A DNA stretch of 64,000 nt from Quatrionicoccus australiensis (lineage in GTDB: Bacteria > Pseudomonadota > Gammaproteobacteria > Burkholderiales > Rhodocyclaceae): positions 3,205,001-3,269,000 of the forward strand of contig NZ_JAHBAH010000001.1 of the NCBI RefSeq assembly GCF_020510425.1, read 5' to 3'. Shown one piece after another: positions 10,476-24,600 of the stretch. Each line of letters begins with the position of its first letter. Positions within the stretch are counted from its first letter, which is position 1. A program made the position numbers and the translations under genes. The notes below the pieces were generated by a model. That model worked only from the letters and a program-made list of their open reading frames with translations. It was not told the origin of the DNA and made no database searches.

Positions 10476-11887
10476 GTCGTCTGAAATTGGTTTTGGGCAA
10501 ACTGCATGCCTTGCTGGAGCGGATTGCCGCCAATAATGCGCCACGCGTTGAGAAAATACTGGGGCGTTTGCCCAACCGTGAAGATATCGAGGCTGTCGAT
10601 TTCGCTACCGATGCCGACTTGGCCATGTTGCGGCAGGAGCCGCTACGGGCGCGGGTTCTGCTGCGCTCGATTGGTATCGTCGCAGTGATCTTCCTGTTGT
10701 GGGCCGCGATTGCGCAACTTGACGAAGTGACGCGCGGTGATGGCAAGGTAATCCCTTCACGGCAGTTGCAGGTTCTGCAGAGTATCGATGGTGGCCTGGT
10801 TTCGGAAATTCTGGTCAAGGAAGGTGATGTGGTTCAAGCCAATCAATTGTTGATCAAGATTGATGAAACCCGCTTCGCCTCATCGGTCAACGAAAATCGG
10901 GCGCAATATCTCAGCTTGCTGGCCAAGGCAGCTCGTCTCAAAGCGATGTCGGAAGGCAAGGCTTTTGTGCCGCCACCGGAAGTGATGAAGGAGTCGCCCG
11001 AGGTGGTCGAGCAGGAAATGCAGTATTACGAAGCCAAGCGCAGCGAGATGGGAGCGGCCATCTCGATTGCTCGCCAGCAGCTGTCGCAGCGCCAGCAGGA
11101 GTTGAATGAAGCGCAGGCGCGACGGACCCAGGCCTCTCAGGGATATGATCTGACCTCAAAAGAGTTGACGGTCACCAAGCCGTTGATCAATTCGGGCGCT
11201 GTTTCGGAAGTGGAGTTGCTGCGTCTGGAGCGCGATGTTTCCCGGTATCGTGGCGAGCGTGATCAGGCTTCGGCTCAAATTACACGCGTTCAGGCGGCAA
11301 TTAATGAAGCTCAGCGCAAGATCGAGGAGGTCGAGCTGACCTTCCGCAATGATGCGGGCAAGGAGTTGTCGGAAATAACCGGCAAGCTGAATGGGCTGGC
11401 GGAAGGAAGTGTTGGTCTTTCCGACCGGGTCAAGCAATCTTCGATTCGTTCGCCTGTCAAGGGAACGGTCAAGCGCCTGCTGGTGAATACCGTAGGTGGC
11501 GTGGTTCAGCCTGGCAAGGACATGATTGAAATCGTGCCACTGGATGAGGCCTTGTTGCTTGAGGCGCGTGTTGTACCGCGCGATATTGCCTTTCTGCGTC
11601 CAGGGCAGCCGGCCATGGTCAAGTTCACTGCCTATGACTTTTCAGTATATGGCGGCCTGGAAGGGACCCTGGAGCACATTGGTGCAGATACGGTAACCGA
11701 CGATAAAGGCAATGCCTTCTATATTGTCCGGGTGCGTACCAACAAACCGGGATTCGGCGATAGCAATTTGCCGATTATTCCGGGGATGGTGGCAGAGGTT
11801 GATATTCTGACGGGCAAGAAGAGTGTATTGGCATATCTCCTGAAGCCGGTATTGCGTGCCAAAAATGTGGCCATGACGGAGCGTTGA
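10472..11887 (+). CDS. HlyD/LapC-like type I secretion membrane-fusion protein
   Basis: Periplasmic adaptor linking the ABC exporter to an outer-membrane TolC-type channel. It has 471 residues: a cytoplasmic N-terminus, one membrane helix (about 66-86), a biotinyl-lipoyl-like half (GGLVSEILVKEGDVV), a long Gln/Glu/Arg-rich coiled coil (about 140-300), then the second lipoyl half and beta-barrel (SIRSPVKGTVKRL). The gene overlaps the exporter by ATGA and the regulator by one base (TGATG), so the three are translationally coupled. No TolC-like gene is in the window, so the outer-membrane partner must be elsewhere. Confidence 0.93.
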   Translation: MSRLKLVLGKLHALLERIAANNAPRVEKILGRLPNREDIEAVDFATDADLAMLRQEPLRARVLLRSIGIVAVIFLLWAAIAQLDEVTRGDGKVIPSRQLQVLQSIDGGLVSEILVKEGDVVQANQLLIKIDETRFASSVNENRAQYLSLLAKAARLKAMSEGKAFVPPPEVMKESPEVVEQEMQYYEAKRSEMGAAISIARQQLSQRQQELNEAQARRTQASQGYDLTSKELTVTKPLINSGAVSEVELLRLERDVSRYRGERDQASAQITRVQAAINEAQRKIEEVELTFRNDAGKELSEITGKLNGLAEGSVGLSDRVKQSSIRSPVKGTVKRLLVNTVGGVVQPGKDMIEIVPLDEALLLEARVVPRDIAFLRPGQPAMVKFTAYDFSVYGGLEGTLEHIGADTVTDDKGNAFYIVRVRTNKPGFGDSNLPIIPGMVAEVDILTGKKSVLAYLLKPVLRAKNVAMTER

Positions 11888-12507
11888 TGCAACACTGGAT
11901 CATTGATGCCGACATAAATCCTCTGCCAGCGTGGTTGGAGGCGATGCCGAAAGCGAAGTTTCTGCGTCGAGATCAGGTCGCCTCTATTTCTGATGGTCGT
12001 CAGGGTGTTGTCTGGTGCCGCCTGCGCTCAGGTGAGTCCCTCGATTCTATTGTGGAAAGTGTTTTTGCCTGCGCCCGTGGCAAACCGTTGATCCTCCTGT
12101 GCGACGAGCCGGAAGAGTCGTTAACCATGAATGCTTTGTCGGCCGGTGCTGCTGGGTGCTGTAATACGAATGCGGCACCAGAGGTGCTCAAGCAGGTTGC
12201 GCTGGTTGTCAGTAACGGTGGTCTGTGGGTTGGTCGGTCGCTGTTGCAGCGGCTGGTCGGCAGTACTTCTCGCGTTCTGGGGGAGCGGGTAGAGCGGTTG
12301 CCGCGGGATGACTGGTCGCCCCTGCTATCCGAACGCGAGACTCAGGTTGCGCGTCTTGTGGCAGGGGGGGCAAGCAACAAGGAAATTGCAGAGCAGCTTG
12401 CGATTACTGAACGAACGGTCAAGGCACATCTCACCGCCATTTTTGAGAAGCTCAGTTTGCGTGATCGTCTCCAGCTCTCCCTCAGGATTAATGGTCTGAG
12501 TCTCTGA
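11887..12507 (+). CDS. LuxR-type regulator with degenerate receiver domain
   Basis: A 206-residue two-domain protein. Residues about 145-200 are a clear LuxR/FixJ helix-turn-helix (LSERETQVARLVAGGASNKE, then AITERTVKAHL). Residues 1-130 have the length and block pattern of a receiver, but the key residues are missing. The beta-3 segment reads VVWCRL where a phosphorylatable Asp is expected, and GAAGCCNTN replaces the usual GA-x-GY-x-x-K. It is therefore a pseudo-receiver like those of CsgD-type biofilm regulators. The ATG at 11887 overlaps the adaptor stop; a TTG at 11884 is a weaker alternative. Its position between exporter and adhesin suggests it controls the adhesin. Confidence 0.85.
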   Translation: MQHWIIDADINPLPAWLEAMPKAKFLRRDQVASISDGRQGVVWCRLRSGESLDSIVESVFACARGKPLILLCDEPEESLTMNALSAGAAGCCNTNAAPEVLKQVALVVSNGGLWVGRSLLQRLVGSTSRVLGERVERLPRDDWSPLLSERETQVARLVAGGASNKEIAEQLAITERTVKAHLTAIFEKLSLRDRLQLSLRINGLSL

Positions 12508-12560
12508 TCGAGAGGCGGTGATATACGCAGCTATTGCTGCTGAACTGTACTTTGGTTCAA

Positions 12561-12589
12561 TTGTTTTGCATGCTTGACGCTCCTACACT
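12561..12589 (+). promoter_or_regulatory. Possible sigma-70 promoter for the adhesin gene
   Basis: TTGTTT (12561-12566) and TACACT (12584-12589) are separated by 17 nt, in the 115-bp gap between the regulator and the adhesin. Both hexamers are imperfect. An alternative -35 TTGACG lies inside the spacer. TGGAG at 12611-12615 is the ribosome-binding site for the adhesin ATG. Confidence 0.3.
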
Positions 12590-12622
12590 GGAAGCATCGA
12601 AAATAGTGTCTGGAGCATTACC

Positions 12623-15600
12623 ATGGCCCAATCCCAAGTTATCGCCAAAGTCTCATCCATCACCGGAGAAGCTTTTGCTCGTGACGGTGCCGGCAAGTTG
12701 CGCCGCCTCAAGGTCGGAGATGTCATTCGTGAAGGCGAAAGCGTAGTCGCCACCGATGGCTCCCAGGTGAACTTGGCGTTGGCTGATGGTCGCGAGATGA
12801 CTGTTCGCCCTGGTGAGGTTGCCAGACTTGATGCAGAAGTTGGTGCCCTGGTTAAACCAGATGCTGCTGACAGCGCCGTGGCGGATCATGGCAAAGGTGG
12901 ATTTCAGAAGATTGCGAAGGTCCTGGCGTCAGGTAATAGCCTTGATGCCCTGCTTGACGAAGATGCTCCGGCCGCTGGTGCAGGCCAAGGCGGCAATGAA
13001 GGCCATACCTTCGTTGAGTTTTTACGTGTGGTTGAGACGGTTGATCCGTTGTCTTACGCTTTTTCTACTTCTCGTGGTGCTCTCCTTGATACTGTTCAAG
13101 GGGCTCCGTTGTTGGATGTTGAGGCGAGTGCCACGGTCGACATCAAGGACGACACCGGTCACGACGACATGATCAGCTCGATCGACAACCAGACAGCCAC
13201 GGCGCTGTCGGGCAAGATCGATGCGGGTGGCAGCATCACCAGCCTGACGGTGACGGACGCCGCGGGTCACGTGGTGACGGTCCCGGCCGCCTCGATCACG
13301 GTCGATGCGCTGGGTAACTGGACGGCGACGGTCGATGTGACGGGCCTGGACGACGGCGTGCTGACCACGACGCTGGACGCCAAGGACGCGCTGAACAACG
13401 TCGCGCCGACGGTGACCGACACGATCAACAAGGACACGGTCACGAGCGTGACCCTGGACCCGATCCCGGACACGGCAGACAACACCCCGACCCTGACCGG
13501 CACGGGCGAGCCGGGCAGCACGATCACGCTGACGGACGGCCCGACGACGCTGGGCACGACCACGGTCGGTACGGACGGCAAGTGGAGCTTCACGCCGGGC
13601 ACCCCGCTGGGCGAAGGCAGCCACACCATTGTGGTGACGACGGTCGACCCGTACGGCAACACGAATACCACGGCCGGCACGCCGGCCACCGGCACGGACA
13701 CCTTCATCGTCGACACCAAGGCCACGGCCACGGTCGACATCAAGGACGACACCGGTCACGACGACATGATCAGCTCGATCGACAACCAGACAGCCACGGC
13801 GCTGTCGGGCAAGATCGATGCGGGTGGCAGCATCACCAGCCTGACGGTGACGGACGCCGCGGGTCACGTGGTGACGGTCCCGGCCGCCTCGATCACGGTC
13901 GATGCGCTGGGTAACTGGACGGCGACGGTCGATGTGACGGGCCTGGACGACGGCGTGCTGACCACGACGCTGGAAGCCAAGGACGCGCTGAACAACGTCG
14001 CACCGACGGTGACCGACACGATCAACAAGGACACGGTCACGAGCGTGACCCTGGATCCGATCCCGGACACGGCAGACAACACCCCGACCCTGACCGGCAC
14101 GGGCGAGCCGGGCAGCACGATCACGCTGACGGACGGCCCGACGACGCTGGGCACGACCACGGTCGGTACGGACGGCAAGTGGAGCTTCACGCCGGGCACC
14201 CCGCTGGGCGAAGGCAGCCACACCATTGTGGTGACGACGGTCGACCCGTACGGCAACACGAATACCACGGCCGGCACGCCGGCCACCGGCACGGACACCT
14301 TCATCGTCGACACCAAGGCCACGGCCACGGTCGACATCAAGGACGACACCGGTCACGACGACATGATCAGCTCGATCGACAACCAGACAGCCACGGCGCT
14401 GTCGGGCAAGATCGATGCGGGTGGCAGCATCACCAGCCTGACGGTGACGGACGCCGCGGGTCACGTGGTGACGGTCCCGGCCGCCTCGATCACGGTCGAT
14501 GCGCTGGGTAACTGGACGGCGACGGTCGATGTGACGGGCCTGGACGACGGCGTGCTGACCACGACGCTGGAAGCCAAGGACGCGCTGAACAACGTCGCAC
14601 CGACGGTGACCGACACGATCAACAAGGACACGGTCACGAGCGTGACCCTGGATCCGATCCCGGACACGGCAGACAACACCCCGACCCTGACCGGCACGGG
14701 CGAGCCGGGCAGCACGATCACGCTGACGGACGGCCCGACGACGCTGGGCACGACCACGGTCGGTACGGACGGCAAGTGGAGCTTCACGCCGGGCACCCCG
14801 CTGGGCGAAGGCAGCCACACCATTGTGGTGACGACGGTCGACCCGTACGGCAACACGAATACCACGGCCGGCACGCCGGCCACCGGCACGGACACCTTCA
14901 TCGTCGACACCAAGGCCACGGCCACGGTCGACATCAAGGACGACACCGGTCACGACGACATGATCAGCTCGATCGACAACCAGACAGCCACGGCGCTGTC
15001 GGGCAAGATCGATGCGGGTGGCAGCATCACCAGCCTGACGGTGACGGACGCCGCGGGTCACGTGGTGACGGTTCCGGCCGCCTCGATCACGGTCGATGCG
15101 CTGGGTAACTGGACGGCGACGGTCGATGTGACGGGTCTGGACGACGGCGTGCTGACCACGACGCTGGAAGCCAAGGACGCGCTGAACAACGTCGCACCGA
15201 CGGTGACCGACACGATCAACAAGGACACGGTCACGAGCGTGACCCTGGATCCGATCCCGGACACGGCAGACAACACCCCGACCCTGACCGGCACGGGCGA
15301 ACCGGGCAGCACGATCACGCTGACGGACGGCCCGACGACGCTGGGCACGACCACGGTCGGTACGGACGGCAAGTGGAGCTTCACGCCGGGCACCCCGCTG
15401 GGCGAAGGCAGCCACACCATTGTGGTGACGACGGTCGACCCGTACGGCAACACGAATACCACGGCCGGCACGCCGGCCACCGGCACGGACACCTTCATCG
15501 TCGACACCAAGGCCACGGCCACGGTCGACATCAAGGACGACACCGGTCACGACGACATGATCAGCTCGATCGACAACCAGACAGCCACGGCGCTGTCGGG

Positions 15601-18600
15601 CAAGATCGACGCCGGTGGCAGCATCACCAGCCTGACGGTGACGGACGCCGCGGGTCACGTGGTGACGGTCCCGGCCGCCTCGATCACGGTCGATGCGCTG
15701 GGTAACTGGACGGCGACGGTCGATGTGACGGGCCTGGACGACGGCGTGCTGACCACGACGCTGGAAGCCAAGGACGCGCTGAACAACGTCGCACCGACGG
15801 TGACCGACACGATCAACAAGGACACGGTCACGAGCGTGACCCTGGATCCGATCCCGGACACGGCAGACAACACCCCGACCCTGACCGGCACGGGCGAACC
15901 GGGCAGCACGATCACGCTGACGGACGGCCCGACGACGCTGGGCACGACCACGGTCGGTACGGACGGTAAGTGGAGCTTCACGCCGGGCACCCCGCTGGGC
16001 GAAGGCAGCCACACCATTGTGGTGACGACGGTCGACCCGTACGGCAACACGAATACCACGGCCGGCACGCCGGCCACCGGCACGGACACCTTCATCGTCG
16101 ACACCAAGGCCACGGCCACGGTCGACATCAAGGACGACACCGGTCACGACGACATGATCAGCTCGATCGACAACCAGACAGCCACGGCGCTGTCGGGCAA
16201 GATCGACGCCGGTGGCAGCATCACCAGCCTGACGGTGACGGACGCCGCGGGTCACGTGGTGACGGTCCCGGCCGCCTCGATCACGGTCGATGCGCTGGGT
16301 AACTGGACGGCGACGGTCGATGTGACGGGCCTGGACGACGGCGTGCTGACCACGACGCTGGAAGCCAAGGACGCGCTGAACAACGTCGCACCGACGGTGA
16401 CCGACACGATCAACAAGGACACGGTCACGAGCGTGACCCTGGATCCGATCCCGGACACGGCAGACAACACCCCGACCCTGACCGGCACGGGCGAACCGGG
16501 CAGCACGATCACGCTGACGGACGGCCCGACGACGCTGGGCACGACCACGGTCGGTACGGACGGCAAGTGGAGCTTCACGCCGGGCACCCCGCTGGGCGAA
16601 GGCAGCCACACCATTGTGGTGACGACGGTCGACCCGTACGGCAACACGAATACCACGGCCGGCACGCCGGCCACCGGCACGGACACCTTCATCGTCGACA
16701 CCAAGGCCACGGCCACGGTCGACATCAAGGACGACACCGGTCACGACGACATGATCAGCTCGATCGACAACCAGACAGCCACGGCGCTGTCGGGCAAGAT
16801 CGACGCCGGTGGCAGCATCACCAGCCTGACGGTGACGGACGCCGCGGGTCACGTGGTGACGGTCCCGGCCGCCTCGATCACGGTCGATGCGCTGGGTAAC
16901 TGGACGGCGACGGTCGATGTGACGGGCCTGGACGACGGCGTGCTGACCACGACGCTGGAAGCCAAGGACGCGCTGAACAACGTCGCACCGACGGTGACCG
17001 ACACGATCAACAAGGACACGGTCACGAGCGTGACCCTGGATCCGATCCCGGACACGGCAGACAACACCCCGACCCTGACCGGCACGGGCGAGCCGGGCAG
17101 CACGATCACGCTGACGGATGGCCCGACGACGCTGGGCACGACCACGGTCGGTACGGACGGCAAGTGGAGCTTCACGCCGGGCACCCCGCTGGGCGAAGGC
17201 AGCCACACCATTGTGGTGACGACGGTCGACCCGTACGGCAACACGAATACCACGGCCGGCACGCCGGCCACCGGCACGGACACCTTCATCGTCGACACCA
17301 AGGCCACGGCCACGGTCGACATCAAGGACGACACCGGTCACGACGACATGATCAGCTCGATCGACAACCAGACAGCCACGGCGCTGTCGGGCAAGATCGA
17401 CGCCGGTGGCAGCATCACCAGCCTGACGGTGACGGACGCCGCGGGTCACGTGGTGACGGTTCCGGCCGCCTCGATCACGGTCGATGCGCTGGGTAACTGG
17501 ACGGCGACGGTCGATGTGACGGGTCTGGACGACGGCGTGCTGACCACGACGCTGGAAGCCAAGGACGCGCTGAACAACGTCGCACCGACGGTGACCGACA
17601 CGATCAACAAGGACACGGTCACGAGCGTGACCCTGGATCCGATCCCGGACACGGCAGACAACACCCCGACCCTGACCGGCACGGGCGAACCGGGCAGCAC
17701 GATCACGCTGACGGACGGCCCGACGACGCTGGGCACGACCACGGTCGGTACGGACGGCAAGTGGAGCTTCACGCCGGGCACCCCGCTGGGCGAAGGCAGC
17801 CACACCATTGTGGTGACGACGGTCGACCCGTACGGCAACACGAATACCACGGCCGGCACGCCGGCCACCGGCACGGACACCTTCATCGTCGACACCAAGG
17901 CCACGGCCACGGTCGACATCAAGGACGACACCGGTCACGACGACATGATCAGCTCGATCGACAACCAGACAGCCACGGCGCTGTCGGGCAAGATCGACGC
18001 CGGTGGCAGCATCACCAGCCTGACGGTGACGGACGCCGCGGGTCACGTGGTGACGGTCCCGGCCGCCTCGATCACGGTCGATGCGCTGGGTAACTGGACG
18101 GCGACGGTCGATGTGACGGGCCTGGACGACGGCGTGCTGACCACGACGCTGGAAGCCAAGGACGCGCTGAACAACGTCGCACCGACGGTGACCGACACGA
18201 TCAACAAGGACACGGTCACGAGCGTGACCCTGGATCCGATCCCGGACACGGCAGACAACACCCCGACCCTGACCGGCACGGGCGAACCGGGCAGCACGAT
18301 CACGCTGACGGACGGCCCGACGACGCTGGGCACGACCACGGTCGGTACGGACGGTAAGTGGAGCTTCACGCCGGGCACCCCGCTGGGCGAAGGCAGCCAC
18401 ACCATTGTGGTGACGACGGTCGACCCGTACGGCAACACGAATACCACGGCCGGCACGCCGGCCACCGGCACGGACACCTTCATCGTCGACACCAAGGCCA
18501 CGGCCACGGTCGACATCAAGGACGACACCGGTCACGACGACATGATCAGCTCGATCGACAACCAGACAGCCACGGCGCTGTCGGGCAAGATCGACGCCGG

Positions 18601-21600
18601 TGGCAGCATCACCAGCCTGACGGTGACGGACGCCGCGGGTCACGTGGTGACGGTCCCGGCCGCCTCGATCACGGTCGATGCGCTGGGTAACTGGACGGCG
18701 ACGGTCGATGTGACGGGTCTGGACGACGGCGTGCTGACCACGACGCTGGAAGCCAAGGACGCGCTGAACAACGTCGCACCGACGGTGACCGACACGATCA
18801 ACAAGGACACGGTCACGAGCGTGACCCTGGATCCGATCCCGGACACGGCAGACAACACCCCGACCCTGACCGGCACGGGCGAACCGGGCAGCACGATCAC
18901 GCTGACGGACGGCCCGACGACGCTGGGCACGACCACGGTCGGTACGGACGGTAAGTGGAGCTTCACGCCGGGCACCCCGCTGGGCGAAGGCAGCCACACC
19001 ATTGTGGTGACGACGGTCGACCCGTACGGCAACACGAATACCACGGCCGGCACGCCGGCCACCGGCACGGACACCTTCATCGTCGACACCAAGGCCACGG
19101 CCACGGTCGACATCAAGGACGACACCGGTCACGACGACATGATCAGCTCGATCGACAACCAGACAGCCACGGCGCTGTCGGGCAAGATCGACGCCGGTGG
19201 CAGCATCACCAGCCTGACGGTGACGGACGCCGCGGGTCACGTGGTGACGGTTCCGGCCGCCTCGATCACGGTCGATGCGCTGGGTAACTGGACGGCGACG
19301 GTCGATGTGACGGGTCTGGACGACGGCGTGCTGACCACGACGCTGGAAGCCAAGGACGCGCTGAACAACGTCGCACCGACGGTGACCGACACGATCAACA
19401 AGGACACGGTCACGAGCGTGACCCTGGATCCGATCCCGGACACGGCAGACAACACCCCGACCCTGACCGGCACGGGCGAACCGGGCAGCACGATCACGCT
19501 GACGGACGGCCCGACGACGCTGGGCACGACCACGGTCGGTACGGACGGCAAGTGGAGCTTCACGCCGGGCACCCCGCTGGGCGAAGGCAGCCACACCATT
19601 GTGGTGACGACGGTCGACCCGTACGGCAACACGAATACCACGGCCGGCACGCCGGCCACCGGCACGGACACCTTCATCGTCGACACCAAGGCCACGGCCA
19701 CGGTCGACATCAAGGACGACACCGGTCACGACGACATGATCAGCTCGATCGACAACCAGACAGCCACGGCGCTGTCGGGCAAGATCGACGCCGGTGGCAG
19801 CATCACCAGCCTGACGGTGACGGACGCCGCGGGTCACGTGGTGACGGTCCCGGCCGCCTCGATCACGGTCGATGCGCTGGGTAACTGGACGGCGACGGTC
19901 GATGTGACGGGCCTGGACGACGGCGTGCTGACCACGACGCTGGAAGCCAAGGACGCGCTGAACAACGTCGCACCGACGGTGACCGACACGATCAACAAGG
20001 ACACGGTCACGAGCGTGACCCTGGATCCGATCCCGGACACGGCAGACAACACCCCGACCCTGACCGGCACGGGCGAACCGGGCAGCACGATCACGCTGAC
20101 GGACGGCCCGACGACGCTGGGCACGACCACGGTCGGTACGGACGGCAAGTGGAGCTTCACGCCGGGCACCCCGCTGGGCGAAGGCAGCCACACCATTGTG
20201 GTGACGACGGTCGACCCGTACGGCAACACGAATACCACGGCCGGCACGCCGGCCACCGGCACGGACACCTTCATCGTCGACACCAAGGCCACGGCCACGG
20301 TCGACATCAAGGACGACACCGGTCACGACGACATGATCAGCTCGATCGACAACCAGACAGCCACGGCGCTGTCGGGCAAGATCGACGCCGGTGGCAGCAT
20401 CACCAGCCTGACGGTGACGGACGCCGCGGGTCACGTGGTGACGGTCCCGGCCGCCTCGATCACGGTCGATGCGCTGGGTAACTGGACGGCGACGGTCGAT
20501 GTGACGGGCCTGGACGACGGCGTGCTGACCACGACGCTGGAAGCCAAGGACGCGCTGAACAACGTCGCACCGACGGTGACCGACACGATCAACAAGGACA
20601 CGGTCACGAGCGTGACCCTGGATCCGATCCCGGACACGGCAGACAACACCCCGACCCTGACCGGCACGGGCGAACCGGGCAGCACGATCACGCTGACGGA
20701 CGGCCCGACGACGCTGGGCACGACCACGGTCGGTACGGACGGCAAGTGGAGCTTCACGCCGGGCACCCCGCTGGGCGAAGGCAGCCACACCATTGTGGTG
20801 ACGACGGTCGACCCGTACGGCAACACGAATACCACGGCCGGCACGCCGGCCACCGGCACGGACACCTTCATCGTCGACACCAAGGCCACGGCCACGGTCG
20901 ACATCAAGGACGACACCGGTCACGACGACATGATCAGCTCGATCGACAACCAGACAGCCACGGCGCTGTCGGGCAAGATCGACGCCGGTGGCAGCATCAC
21001 CAGCCTGACGGTGACGGACGCCGCGGGTCACGTGGTGACGGTTCCGGCCGCCTCGATCACGGTCGATGCGCTGGGTAACTGGACGGCGACGGTCGATGTG
21101 ACGGGCCTGGACGACGGCGTGCTGACCACGACGCTGGAAGCCAAGGACGCGCTGAACAACGTCGCACCGACGGTGACCGACACGATCAACAAGGACACGG
21201 TCACGAGCGTGACCCTGGATCCGATCCCGGACACGGCAGACAACACCCCGACCCTGACCGGCACGGGCGAACCGGGCAGCACGATCACGCTGACGGACGG
21301 CCCGACGACGCTGGGCACGACCACGGTCGGTACGGACGGCAAGTGGAGCTTCACGCCGGGCACCCCGCTGGGCGAAGGCAGCCACACCATTGTGGTGACG
21401 ACGGTCGACCCGTACGGCAACACGAATACCACGGCCGGCACGCCGGCCACCGGCACGGACACCTTCATCGTCGACACCAAGGCCACGGCCACGGTCGACA
21501 TCAAGGACGACACCGGTCACGACGACATGATCAGCTCGATCGACAACCAGACAGCCACGGCGCTGTCGGGCAAGATCGACGCCGGTGGCAGCATCACCAG

Positions 21601-24600
21601 CCTGACGGTGACGGACGCCGCGGGTCACGTGGTGACGGTCCCGGCCGCCTCGATCACGGTCGATGCGCTGGGTAACTGGACGGCGACGGTCGATGTGACG
21701 GGCCTGGACGACGGCGTGCTGACCACGACGCTGGAAGCCAAGGACGCGCTGAACAACGTCGCACCGACGGTGACCGACACGATCAACAAGGACACGGTCA
21801 CGAGCGTGACCCTGGATCCGATCCCGGACACGGCAGACAACACCCCGACCCTGACCGGCACGGGCGAGCCGGGCAGCACGATCACGCTGACGGATGGCCC
21901 GACGACGCTGGGCACGACCACGGTCGGTACGGACGGCAAGTGGAGCTTCACGCCGGGCACCCCGCTGGGCGAAGGCAGCCACACCATTGTGGTGACGACG
22001 GTCGACCCGTACGGCAACACGAATACCACGGCCGGCACGCCGGCCACCGGCACGGACACCTTCATCGTCGACACCAAGGCCACGGCCACGGTCGACATCA
22101 AGGACGACACCGGTCACGACGACATGATCAGCTCGATCGACAACCAGACAGCCACGGCGCTGTCGGGCAAGATCGACGCCGGTGGCAGCATCACCAGCCT
22201 GACGGTGACGGACGCCGCGGGTCACGTGGTGACGGTTCCGGCCGCCTCGATCACGGTCGATGCGCTGGGTAACTGGACGGCGACGGTCGATGTGACGGGT
22301 CTGGACGACGGCGTGCTGACCACGACGCTGGAAGCCAAGGACGCGCTGAACAACGTCGCACCGACGGTGACCGACACGATCAACAAGGACACGGTCACGA
22401 GCGTGACCCTGGATCCGATCCCGGACACGGCAGACAACACCCCGACCCTGACCGGCACGGGCGAACCGGGCAGCACGATCACGCTGACGGACGGCCCGAC
22501 GACGCTGGGCACGACCACGGTCGGTACGGACGGCAAGTGGAGCTTCACGCCGGGCACCCCGCTGGGCGAAGGCAGCCACACCATTGTGGTGACGACGGTC
22601 GACCCGTACGGCAACACGAATACCACGGCCGGCACGCCGGCCACCGGCACGGACACCTTCATCGTCGACACCAAGGCCACGGCCACGGTCGACATCAAGG
22701 ACGACACCGGTCACGACGACATGATCAGCTCGATCGACAACCAGACAGCCACGGCGCTGTCGGGCAAGATCGACGCCGGTGGCAGCATCACCAGCCTGAC
22801 GGTGACGGACGCCGCGGGTCACGTGGTGACGGTCCCGGCCGCCTCGATCACGGTCGATGCGCTGGGTAACTGGACGGCGACGGTCGATGTGACGGGCCTG
22901 GACGACGGCGTGCTGACCACGACGCTGGAAGCCAAGGACGCGCTGAACAACGTCGCACCGACGGTGACCGACACGATCAACAAGGACACGGTCACGAGCG
23001 TGACCCTGGATCCGATCCCGGACACGGCAGACAACACCCCGACCCTGACCGGCACGGGCGAACCGGGCAGCACGATCACGCTGACGGACGGCCCGACGAC
23101 GCTGGGCACGACCACGGTCGGTACGGACGGTAAGTGGAGCTTCACGCCGGGCACCCCGCTGGGCGAAGGCAGCCACACCATTGTGGTGACGACGGTCGAC
23201 CCGTACGGCAACACGAATACCACGGCCGGCACGCCGGCCACCGGCACGGACACCTTCATCGTCGACACCAAGGCCACGGCCACGGTCGACATCAAGGACG
23301 ACACCGGTCACGACGACATGATCAGCTCGATCGACAACCAGACAGCCACGGCGCTGTCGGGCAAGATCGACGCCGGTGGCAGCATCACCAGCCTGACGGT
23401 GACGGACGCCGCGGGTCACGTGGTGACGGTCCCGGCCGCCTCGATCACGGTCGATGCGCTGGGTAACTGGACGGCGACGGTCGATGTGACGGGCCTGGAC
23501 GACGGCGTGCTGACCACGACGCTGGAAGCCAAGGACGCGCTGAACAACGTCGCACCGACGGTGACCGACACGATCAACAAGGACACGGTCACGAGCGTGA
23601 CCCTGGATCCGATCCCGGACACGGCAGACAACACCCCGACCCTGACCGGCACGGGCGAGCCGGGCAGCACGATCACGCTGACGGATGGCCCGACGACGCT
23701 GGGCACGACCACGGTCGGTACGGACGGCAAGTGGAGCTTCACGCCGGGCACCCCGCTGGGCGAAGGCAGCCACACCATTGTGGTGACGACGGTCGACCCG
23801 TACGGCAACACGAATACCACGGCCGGCACGCCGGCCACCGGCACGGACACCTTCATCGTCGACACCAAGGCCACGGCCACGGTCGACATCAAGGACGACA
23901 CCGGTCACGACGACATGATCAGCTCGATCGACAACCAGACAGCCACGGCGCTGTCGGGCAAGATCGACGCCGGTGGCAGCATCACCAGCCTGACGGTGAC
24001 GGACGCCGCGGGTCACGTGGTGACGGTTCCGGCCGCCTCGATCACGGTCGATGCGCTGGGTAACTGGACGGCGACGGTCGATGTGACGGGTCTGGACGAC
24101 GGCGTGCTGACCACGACGCTGGAAGCCAAGGACGCGCTGAACAACGTCGCACCGACGGTGACCGACACGATCAACAAGGACACGGTCACGAGCGTGACCC
24201 TGGATCCGATCCCGGACACGGCAGACAACACCCCGACCCTGACCGGCACGGGCGAACCGGGCAGCACGATCACGCTGACGGACGGCCCGACGACGCTGGG
24301 CACGACCACGGTCGGTACGGACGGCAAGTGGAGCTTCACGCCGGGCACCCCGCTGGGCGAAGGCAGCCACACCATTGTGGTGACGACGGTCGACCCGTAC
24401 GGCAACACGAATACCACGGCCGGCACGCCGGCCACCGGCACGGACACCTTCATCGTCGACACCAAGGCCACGGCCACGGTCGACATCAAGGACGACACCG
24501 GTCACGACGACATGATCAGCTCGATCGACAACCAGACAGCCACGGCGCTGTCGGGCAAGATCGACGCCGGTGGCAGCATCACCAGCCTGACGGTGACGGA

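Noticed and set aside
12531-12544. GCAGC-TATT-GCTGC hairpin after the LuxR gene as a terminator
   Set aside because: The stem is only 5 bp and no T run follows; it would also block nothing obvious.
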